A stretch of 48,812 nucleotides of DNA, taken from contig CAKZVT010000028.1 in assembly GCA_937922435.1 (NCBI GenBank), forward strand, positions 1 through 48,812. Reading direction: 5' to 3'. Made by a program: the position numbers and the translations under genes. The DNA comes from an uncultured Prevotella sp. Its GTDB lineage: Bacteria; Bacteroidota; Bacteroidia; Bacteroidales; Bacteroidaceae. Under the pieces are notes generated by a model. It was not told the origin of the DNA, ran no database searches, and saw only the letters and a list, made by a program, of their open reading frames with translations. Shown in pieces: positions 1-6,309 of the stretch (the first letter of the stretch is position 1; each line of letters begins with the position of its first letter).

Positions 1-52
1 AAGAAACTTATAACTGAATCCTGTTTCCATTTACACAAAATTTTGGACAGTG

Positions 53-95
53 TCAAAAAAGAGTGGCAGACGGGCTGTTGCCTGTCTGCCACTCT
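53..95 (-). terminator. Intrinsic terminator of rprXY
   Basis: A 12-bp perfect stem (AGAGTGGCAGAC at 60-71 with its complement at 84-95) lies just past the rprY stop. Read on the minus strand it is followed by a run of six T. This is a classical intrinsic terminator closing the rprX-rprY unit. Confidence 0.85.
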
Positions 96-110
96 CTTAT
101 ATTTACACGT

Positions 111-809
111 TTACTCCTGCTCGGGAGTGATGAGTTTGTAGCCCTTGCCGTGTATGTTGATGATTTCTATCTGGTCGTCGTCCTTCAGGTGCTTGCGCAG
201 CTTGGTGATGTAAACGTCCATCGAGCGCGCGTTGAAGTAGTTGTCGTCAATCCAAATGGTCTTCAAGGCGAAGTCGCGCTGCAAGATTTCGTTGGCGTGA
301 GAGCAGAGGAGAGCCAGCAGTTCGTTCTCTTTCGTAGTCAGCTTGGTCTGCTTGTCGCCGATGGTGAGCAACTGCTTCTGCGTGTCGAAGGTAAAGCGGC
401 CGATGTGGTAGATGGTGTTCTCCTTGTTCTTCTTGCCACGCACACGGCGCAGGATGGCCTCGATACGGAACACAAGCTCTTCCATTGAGAACGGCTTTGT
501 GATGTAGTCGTCTGCTCCAATCTTAAAGCCTTCGAGTATGTCTTCCTTCAATGTCTTGGCCGTAAGGAAGATGATAGGTATTTCGGCGTTGGCCTGGCGG
601 ATTTCCTGTGCCAGTGTGAAGCCGTCCTTCTTGGGCATCATCACGTCCAAAACGCAGATGTCGAATTTGCTCTTCAAGAATGCCTTGTAACCAGCCTCGC
701 CGTCGGGACAGAGTTCAGCGCTATAGCCTTTGGCTTGCAAATATTCGCGAAGCAACATTCCGAGGTTCTCATCGTCTTCGCAAAGTAGAATTTTAAGTTT
801 CTCGTCCAT
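111..809 (-). CDS. rprY: RprY-like response regulator (OmpR/PhoB family)
   Basis: DNA-binding response regulator of 232 aa. The receiver domain (about 5-120) has the acidic pair E11/D12, phospho-acceptor D55 in CVLDVMMP, T83 and K105 in TKPF. A linker is followed by an OmpR-type winged-helix domain (about 132-228) with the usual recognition segment NARSMDVYITKLRKHL. It starts 6 bp after the stop of the histidine kinase gene and shares its transcript, so it is the cognate regulator of that kinase. The match to Bacteroides RprY is by overall sequence impression and the gene pair. Targets cannot be told from the sequence. Confidence 0.9.
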   Translation of the reverse strand: MDEKLKILLCEDDENLGMLLREYLQAKGYSAELCPDGEAGYKAFLKSKFDICVLDVMMPKKDGFTLAQEIRQANAEIPIIFLTAKTLKEDILEGFKIGADDYITKPFSMEELVFRIEAILRRVRGKKNKENTIYHIGRFTFDTQKQLLTIGDKQTKLTTKENELLALLCSHANEILQRDFALKTIWIDDNYFNARSMDVYITKLRKHLKDDDQIEIINIHGKGYKLITPEQE

Positions 810-815
810 AGTCTT

Positions 816-2366
816 TTACTTTTTTATTATTGGTAATGATATAATGAATTTCGTACCTTTCCCGCGCTCGCTCTCTACGTGGATTTCACCCTTGTGCAGG
901 TCAACCATCTTCTTGACGTAGGCCAATCCGAGGCCGAAACCTTTTACATCGTGCACGTTTCCGGTGTGTACACGGTAAAACTTCTCGAATATTTTTTTCA
1001 GGTTCTCTTTCTTTATGCCCACGCCGTTGTCCTTTACCGAGAAGTAAAGTTTCTCCTTGTCGTTCCACGTTTTTACCGTAAGTTCTACAGGACGGTCAGG
1101 GTCGCGGTACTTCACGGCGTTGTCGAGCAGGTTGAAAATGACGTTGGTGAAATGCATCTCGTCAACATATATGGTCGGCTCGGTGGCGTTCAGCTCTGTG
1201 GTGATGTGTCCGCCAGTGTGCTCGACACGCAGGGTGAACGTGTTGGCCACGCTTTCCACGAGGTCGTTAAGGTTGAGTTCCTTCTTCTTGAAGATGGCCT
1301 TCTTGCGGTCGAACATAGACATCTGCAACACTTTCTCCACGAGGAAGCGCAGACGTTTCGACTCGTCATTGATTACTCCGCCAAGGTGTTTCATCATCAC
1401 GGGGCTCTTTGTCACAGCCTCGTCGTTGAGCATCTGCGCGGCTAGGGATATGCTGCTGATGGGTGTCTTGAGCTCGTGGGTCATGTTGTTGATAAAGTCG
1501 TTCTTTATTTCCGTGTACCTCTTCTGGCGGAAAATCACCACAATGGTGAAAATGAACGTAACCAACAACACTATGGTGAACGCTACGGAAGGTATCATAA
1601 ACCTTACTCCACTGAAGATGTAGCTGCTCATGTCGGGGAAATGTATCTTCACAACGCCCATCTTGTTGGAAGGGTCGTTGCGGAAGAGCGCCTGCGAATA
1701 GGTATACTCCTCTCCTTGCCCGACATAGTCAGGACAGCGGTACACCTCCCTGCCGTCCTGCGTAGATACCGTAAAGTGATAAGGAATGTCTATTCCGTTG
1801 TTCATCAGCTCGGTCTTGATGTCCTGGTCGAGCATCTTGAAGTTTATCCGTTCACGCAACGGCTTGTCTGAAGCCGTGTACAGAATGCTGTAAACCACCT
1901 CGTCCAACAAGGCTTTCTGATATATGTAACGGTTCTTAACCATTTCCCTCATCGACCTGGTAGCCTCGGAAATGGAGTTCTTATCGCTACGAAGTATCAT
2001 CGCCTTTGGCATCGACGACGGCTTCATGGCCATGGTCTTAAGCTCGAACGACGAGTATGCAGTGCCCTTGTTGCCTACAGCCGGTGACTGATGGGTGGTC
2101 TGTGCGCTTTCAATGACATCGTCACCGTTCAAGTTCCCATCAAGTTTTTTCCGTCCAGACACATTGACATCGCGCTCAAGATACTTCAAGGTCTCGTTAA
2201 GCTCAAGGTTGCGCGAAGCCTGGTAAAGAGCCTTGTTGACTGATTCGTCAAACTGCTCTTTCTTCATCTGGACCATCGCCTCGATGTATTTCAACTGCAT
2301 GAAAAGCAACACGAGGAACGAAAGCCCCATCACTATTGCTATCAGCCATATCGTTGTTTTCTTCAT
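816..2366 (-). CDS. rprX: RprX-like sensor histidine kinase
   Basis: Membrane sensor kinase of 516 aa. A first transmembrane helix (about 5-25) precedes a periplasmic region of about 230 residues with no recognised sensor domain. A second helix (about 258-279) leads to the dimerisation domain with phospho-acceptor H297 in NNMTHELKTP. The HATPase domain follows, with N box (IFNLLDNAVKY), G1 (DNGVGIK) and G2 (GFGLGLAYV). It phosphorylates the adjacent RprY. The start is fixed by the MKKTT signal-anchor; a promoter-like box lies only 5 bp upstream (separate entry). The stimulus is not evident. Confidence 0.9.
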   Translation of the reverse strand: MKKTTIWLIAIVMGLSFLVLLFMQLKYIEAMVQMKKEQFDESVNKALYQASRNLELNETLKYLERDVNVSGRKKLDGNLNGDDVIESAQTTHQSPAVGNKGTAYSSFELKTMAMKPSSMPKAMILRSDKNSISEATRSMREMVKNRYIYQKALLDEVVYSILYTASDKPLRERINFKMLDQDIKTELMNNGIDIPYHFTVSTQDGREVYRCPDYVGQGEEYTYSQALFRNDPSNKMGVVKIHFPDMSSYIFSGVRFMIPSVAFTIVLLVTFIFTIVVIFRQKRYTEIKNDFINNMTHELKTPISSISLAAQMLNDEAVTKSPVMMKHLGGVINDESKRLRFLVEKVLQMSMFDRKKAIFKKKELNLNDLVESVANTFTLRVEHTGGHITTELNATEPTIYVDEMHFTNVIFNLLDNAVKYRDPDRPVELTVKTWNDKEKLYFSVKDNGVGIKKENLKKIFEKFYRVHTGNVHDVKGFGLGLAYVKKMVDLHKGEIHVESERGKGTKFIISLPIIKK

Positions 2367-2371
2367 GTCGG

Positions 2372-2379
2372 CAAATATA
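2372..2379 (-). promoter_or_regulatory. -7 box (TATATTTG) abutting the rprX start codon
   Basis: TATATTTG on the minus strand fits the Bacteroidetes -7 consensus TAnnTTTG. It ends 5 bp before the rprX ATG, so transcription from it would start at or beside the start codon and give a leaderless mRNA. No TTTG lies at the usual 19-20 bp distance, so the box may be fortuitous. Confidence 0.35.
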
Positions 2380-2570
2380 TTGCAAAAACAAACACGTTGA
2401 TTTGGTTTTGTTAATCAATTCCTTGAAATTTATCTATATTAACTCAAAAAGACATATATAATTAATTATTACCAACTATATTAAACCATGCGAAGACAAC
2501 ACCATGCAAACAATACGTTGACAGTCCACACTTTGCACAGGCATACACGTAAAGTGAGAACCTATAAAGC
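2380..2570. other. AT-rich gene-free spacer
   Basis: Part of the 318-bp gap between the EF-G paralogue and rprX. It is AT-rich near 2400-2490. I see no gene, repeat or convincing second rprX promoter in it. The 94-aa minus-strand frame across it has no recognisable features. Confidence 0.4.
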
Positions 2571-2606
2571 AAAAGCAAAGGCGTACCTTGGCAGGCACGC
2601 CCTTGC
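2565..2606 (-). terminator. Probable terminator of the EF-G paralogue
   Basis: A 10-bp stem (2575-2584 with 2597-2606, one G-U pair on the minus-strand RNA) is followed on the minus strand by TTTTGCTTT. It lies 80 bp after the EF-G stop and separates that gene from rprX, which argues against a common transcript. Confidence 0.6.
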
Positions 2607-2684
2607 TTGTCGTCTGTAATTGTAACGCCTACCGACATGCCGCAGCATAAGCGCAAAGCATGCGGGGCACGGCGAAAGAATGCG

Positions 2685-4847
2685 TTATTCGTCCTTACCG
2701 GCCATTTCAGCCTCGTGCTCCTTGATGAGTTCCTGCTGTATTTCATTGGGCACGAGCTCGTAGCTGGCGAACTTCGTGGTGAACGAAGCGCGTCCGCCGG
2801 TGAGCGAACTCAACGATATTGAATAGCTTGCAAGCTCCTTCAAAGGAATCTTGGCCTGAAGTTTCTGATATCCAGCCTCGCTATCCATACCCATGATGAG
2901 GGCGCGGCGACCCTGCAAGTCGCTCATAACGTCGCCCATGAAATCGGACGGAACATACACTTCAAGGTCGTATATCGGTTCGAGGATTTTCGGGCCGGCG
3001 TTCTTGAACGCGTCAGAGAAGGCATGGCGTGCGGCCAACATGAACGAAAGCTCGTTGCTGTCTACCGGATGCATCTTGCCGTCGTAAACTACGACACGCA
3101 CGTCACGAGCGTAGCTTCCCGTCAACGGACCTTGCTCCATGCGCTCCATTATTCCCTTTAATATGGCCGGCATGAAGCGCGTGTCGATGGCACCGCCTAC
3201 TACGGAGTTTATGAATACGAGCTTGCCGCCCCACTCCAAGTCTACGACTTCCTTGCTCTTGATGTTCATCTTGAACTCCTGTCCGTTGAACTTGTAGCTT
3301 ACGGGGTCGGGCATTCCTTCTGCGTAAGGCTCAACGATGAGGTGCACCTCGCCAAACTGGCCTGCTCCGCCCGACTGCTTCTTGTGGCGGTAATCGGCAC
3401 GCGCGGCCTTCGTGATGGTCTCGCGGTACGGTATTTTGGCGTCGATGAACTTCACGGGCAGCTTCTCGTTGTTCTCGAGACGCCATTTCAACGTGCGCAG
3501 GTGGAACTCGCCCTGGCCGTGTATGATGGTCTGCTTCAGCTCCTTGCTCTGCTCTACAACCCATGTCGGGTCTTCCTGGCGCATCTTGGTGAGCGCGGCC
3601 ATAAGCTTCTCGGTGTCGGCCTCGTTCACGGCCTTGATGGCGCGCGAGTATTTTGAGTTGGGGTATTTTATGAAGTCAAACCTGTTGTCGCAATCCTTTC
3701 CGTTCAAGGTGTTGCCCGTCTTGACGTCCTTCAGCTTCACGGTGCAGCCTATGTCGCCTGCGTTGAGGCAATCTACGGGCTGGCGGTTGGCTCCGGCGCA
3801 CACGTAAATGTTGGCTATGCGCTCCTTCGAGCCGCGGTCGGCGTTGCTCAAGTCGTCGCCGGGCTTCACGCTTCCGCTCATCACCTTGAAGTAAGACACT
3901 TCGCCGATGTGCGGCTCAACACCCGTCTTGAAGAAGTAAAGAGACTCCGGGCCGCTTGTCTCTGCGGCCACTTCCTCGCCACGCGTGTTGTGCACCTTAG
4001 GCATTTCGCTCACGAACGGCACAACGTTGCCAAGGAACTCCATCAACCTGCGCACGCCCATGCTCCTGCCTGCGCACACGCAGAATACGGGGAAGATAGA
4101 CCTTGTGACCAGTCCCTTACGTATGCCTTCGCGCATCTCGTCCTCCGTAAGCGTCTCTTCTTCGAAGAACTTTTCCATCAGCGTCTCGTCATTCTCGGCC
4201 GCTGCCTCTACGAGAGCCTTGTGCAGCTCCATGGCCTTGTCCATCTCCTCAGCCGGGATGTCCTCTATGATGGGCGCGCCGCCCTCGGGTTTCCACGAGT
4301 ATTTTTTCATCAGGAGAACGTCAATGAGGGCGTTGAAGCCCGGGCCTGTCTCAATGGGGTATTGTATCTGGACGCACTTCTGGCCGTAAATGTCCTTCAT
4401 GCTGGTGATTATCGAGTCAAAGTCGCACTTGTCGCTGTCAAGCTGGTTTACGAGGAAGATTACCGGCTTCTTCAGCTTCTCCGTGTAACGGAAGTTGTTT
4501 TGCGTGCCCACCTCGGGACCGTACTGGCCGTTAATCAATATCAGAGCCTGGTCGGTCACGTTGAGCGCGGTGATGGCCTGGCCTACGAAGTCGTCGGCGC
4601 CGGGGCAATCGATGATGTTAAGTTTCTTGTTGTTCCACTCTACGTTGAAAACGGTTGAGAATACCGAGTAGCCGTATTCCTGCTCAACCGGGAAATAGTC
4701 ACTTACCGTGTTCTTCGCTTCCACACTACCGCGGCGCTTGATGACGCCGCTCTCATACAACATTGCTTCGGCAAGAGTAGTCTTGCCGCTACCCGCACTG
4801 CCAAGCAATGCGATGTTTTTAATCTCGTTGGTCTGATAAACTCTCAT
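2685..4847 (-). CDS. fusA2: Elongation factor G paralogue with degenerate GTPase motifs (EF-G2 type)
   Basis: Translation factor of 720 aa with the full EF-G layout: G domain, domain II, III, IV and a domain V ending near residue 700. The P-loop GSAGSGKT (16-23) is kept. In the switch II motif, where EF-G has DTPGHVDF, this protein has DCPGADDF (80-87), so the catalytic His is Ala84. The switch I RGITI motif is absent (EYGYSVF at 58-64), and NKMD is NQLD (134-137). Work on Bacteroides thetaiotaomicron described a second EF-G that supports translocation without GTPase activity and matters under starvation; this gene fits that class. Housekeeping EF-G is presumably elsewhere. It has its own terminator before rprX. 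Confidence 0.88.
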   Translation of the reverse strand: MRVYQTNEIKNIALLGSAGSGKTTLAEAMLYESGVIKRRGSVEAKNTVSDYFPVEQEYGYSVFSTVFNVEWNNKKLNIIDCPGADDFVGQAITALNVTDQALILINGQYGPEVGTQNNFRYTEKLKKPVIFLVNQLDSDKCDFDSIITSMKDIYGQKCVQIQYPIETGPGFNALIDVLLMKKYSWKPEGGAPIIEDIPAEEMDKAMELHKALVEAAAENDETLMEKFFEEETLTEDEMREGIRKGLVTRSIFPVFCVCAGRSMGVRRLMEFLGNVVPFVSEMPKVHNTRGEEVAAETSGPESLYFFKTGVEPHIGEVSYFKVMSGSVKPGDDLSNADRGSKERIANIYVCAGANRQPVDCLNAGDIGCTVKLKDVKTGNTLNGKDCDNRFDFIKYPNSKYSRAIKAVNEADTEKLMAALTKMRQEDPTWVVEQSKELKQTIIHGQGEFHLRTLKWRLENNEKLPVKFIDAKIPYRETITKAARADYRHKKQSGGAGQFGEVHLIVEPYAEGMPDPVSYKFNGQEFKMNIKSKEVVDLEWGGKLVFINSVVGGAIDTRFMPAILKGIMERMEQGPLTGSYARDVRVVVYDGKMHPVDSNELSFMLAARHAFSDAFKNAGPKILEPIYDLEVYVPSDFMGDVMSDLQGRRALIMGMDSEAGYQKLQAKIPLKELASYSISLSSLTGGRASFTTKFASYELVPNEIQQELIKEHEAEMAGKDE

Positions 4848-4956
4848 ACTATTATAGATTTAAGTTTGTTACAAATAACGGCCTCTAAGTTACTCATTTT
4901 TACTCTAATACGCAAAATATGGAAGCGAAAAGACACGAAAAATTAAAACATATTAG

Positions 4957-4964
4957 TAATTTTG
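4957..4964 (+). promoter_or_regulatory. -7 box (TAATTTTG) of hemW
   Basis: TAATTTTGCACGCA matches TAnnTTTG and is nearly identical to the box in front of fabI (11826-11833). Transcription would start near 4971 and place the inverted repeat at 4985-5067 inside the hemW leader. No clear -33 TTTG was found. Confidence 0.55.
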
Positions 4965-4984
4965 CACGCAAATTCAGGAGAATT

Positions 4985-5067
4985 AGAGTGAAGAGTTAAG
5001 AGTGAAGAACGGAGAATTCATTACTACAAGATACAGATTCTTCACTCTTATCTCTTCACTCTTAACT
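4985..5067. repeat. Inverted tandem-repeat hairpin, copy 1 (GAGTKAA units)
   Basis: The left arm (4985-5010) consists of degenerate 7-mers, GAGTGAA/GAGTTAA. The right arm (5040-5067) is its complement (TTCACTC/TTCTCTTA). The arms enclose about 30 bp. It sits between the hemW promoter and start codon, so the leader RNA can fold into a long hairpin. Three other sites in the window have the same design with other unit sequences. Confidence 0.75.
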
Positions 5068-5076
5068 TTAAACATC

Positions 5077-6201
5077 ATGCCCGGAATATACGCACATATA
5101 CCGTTTTGCCGCAGCCGCTGCATATATTGCGGCTTCTACTCCACCACATGCCTTGACCTGCGCACGCGCTACGTAGACGCCCTGTGCCGCGAGATGGAGC
5201 TGAGGAAAGACTACATCGGCGGCACGTTCGGCACCATATACCTCGGCGGAGGGACACCGTCACAACTCGACCCGGCCGACATCGGCCGCCTGCTGGCATA
5301 TATATATAAGGTGTACCGCATAGCCGACGATGCCGAAGTAACCATCGAGTGCAACCCCGACGACGTTACGCCAGGCTTCACCGATGCCTTGAAGGCCATG
5401 CCTGTCAACCGCGTGAGCATGGGCGTGCAGACGTTCTCCGACGCGCGCCTGCGCTTCCTGCACAGGCGGCACAACGCCGAAGAGGCCGCCCAAGCCGTGA
5501 CGCGCCTGCGCCGCGCGGGCATCGGCAACATAAGCATCGACCTGATGTTCGGATTCCCCGGGGAGACGATGCAGGATTGGCAGGCCGACGTAGACCGCGC
5601 CCTAAGCCTCGCCCCCGAGCACATATCGGCATACTCGCTCATGTACGAGGAGGGCACAGCCCTGCAAAGGATGCTCGAACAGGGCGAAGTCAAGGAGATT
5701 GACGAGGAGCTTAGCCTCGCCATGTACGACGCGCTTACCGACCGCCTCGCCCGTGCCGGATACGAACATTACGAGATAAGCAACTTCGCACGCCCGGGCT
5801 TCCGCTCGCGCCACAACTCTTCATACTGGCACCAGGAGCCTTACATCGGCCTCGGAGCTGCGGCGCACTCGTTCGACCTGCGCTCGCGCCAATGGAACAC
5901 GGCCGACCTCGAGGCCTACATCAGCGCAATAGAAAAGGGACACATACCAATGGAGCGCGAGCCGCTGGACACGCGAACGACGTACAACGACATCGTGACC
6001 ACCGCCCTGCGAACCTCCGACGGCATTCCCCTTGAACGCCTCACGGCGCGCCTCGGAGCGGCGTTCACCGAATACCTGACGAAGGAAGCCGCACCCTACA
6101 TCGCGCGCGGACTGATGGAGCAGCGCGGCAGCAACCTGCGCCTGACGCGCCGCGGAATATACATAAGCGACGACATCATGAGCGACCTCATGATGGTATG
6201 A
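5077..6201 (+). CDS. hemW: HemW-like radical SAM protein (haem chaperone)
   Basis: Cytoplasmic radical SAM protein of 374 aa, formerly annotated as oxygen-independent coproporphyrinogen oxidase. Cluster cysteines C11, C15 and C18 are in PFCRSRCIYC, followed by GGGTPS and the HNSSYW motif typical of HemW. The fourth nearby cysteine of true HemN is absent (CGFYS), which favours HemW, a haem-binding protein thought to deliver haem to targets. The ATG at 5077 (MPGIYAHIPFC) is chosen because the frame upstream to 5002 only translates the repeat hairpin. It is monocistronic and convergent with the C10 peptidase. Confidence 0.88.
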   Translation: MPGIYAHIPFCRSRCIYCGFYSTTCLDLRTRYVDALCREMELRKDYIGGTFGTIYLGGGTPSQLDPADIGRLLAYIYKVYRIADDAEVTIECNPDDVTPGFTDALKAMPVNRVSMGVQTFSDARLRFLHRRHNAEEAAQAVTRLRRAGIGNISIDLMFGFPGETMQDWQADVDRALSLAPEHISAYSLMYEEGTALQRMLEQGEVKEIDEELSLAMYDALTDRLARAGYEHYEISNFARPGFRSRHNSSYWHQEPYIGLGAAAHSFDLRSRQWNTADLEAYISAIEKGHIPMEREPLDTRTTYNDIVTTALRTSDGIPLERLTARLGAAFTEYLTKEAAPYIARGLMEQRGSNLRLTRRGIYISDDIMSDLMMV

Positions 6202-6216
6202 AATCAATGTGAAAAC

Positions 6217-6300
6217 AAAAGGTGGCCTTTGGCAATGCCAAAGGCCACCTTTTATCGTCTAAAAGACGGTCTTTTGCATGGTGAAAGGCCGTCTTTTGCA
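6217..6300. repeat. AAAGGCC palindrome cluster, copy 1 (acts as bidirectional terminator)
   Basis: A perfect 17-bp stem with AAT loop (6217-6233 / 6237-6253) has an A-run before and a T-run after it. A second imperfect palindrome built from AAAGACGG/CCGTCTTTT follows (6260-6298). It fills the space between the convergent hemW and C10 peptidase genes and should stop transcription both ways. The same stem design recurs at 41239-41275. Confidence 0.8.
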
Positions 6301-6309
6301 TCAGCACTT

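Noticed and set aside
3909..4658. Long plus-strand frame (249 aa) inside the EF-G gene, and similar long antisense frames elsewhere (13401-14798, 23745-24956)
   Set aside because: They are mirror frames of GC-rich, well-recognised genes and have no family features or promoters.
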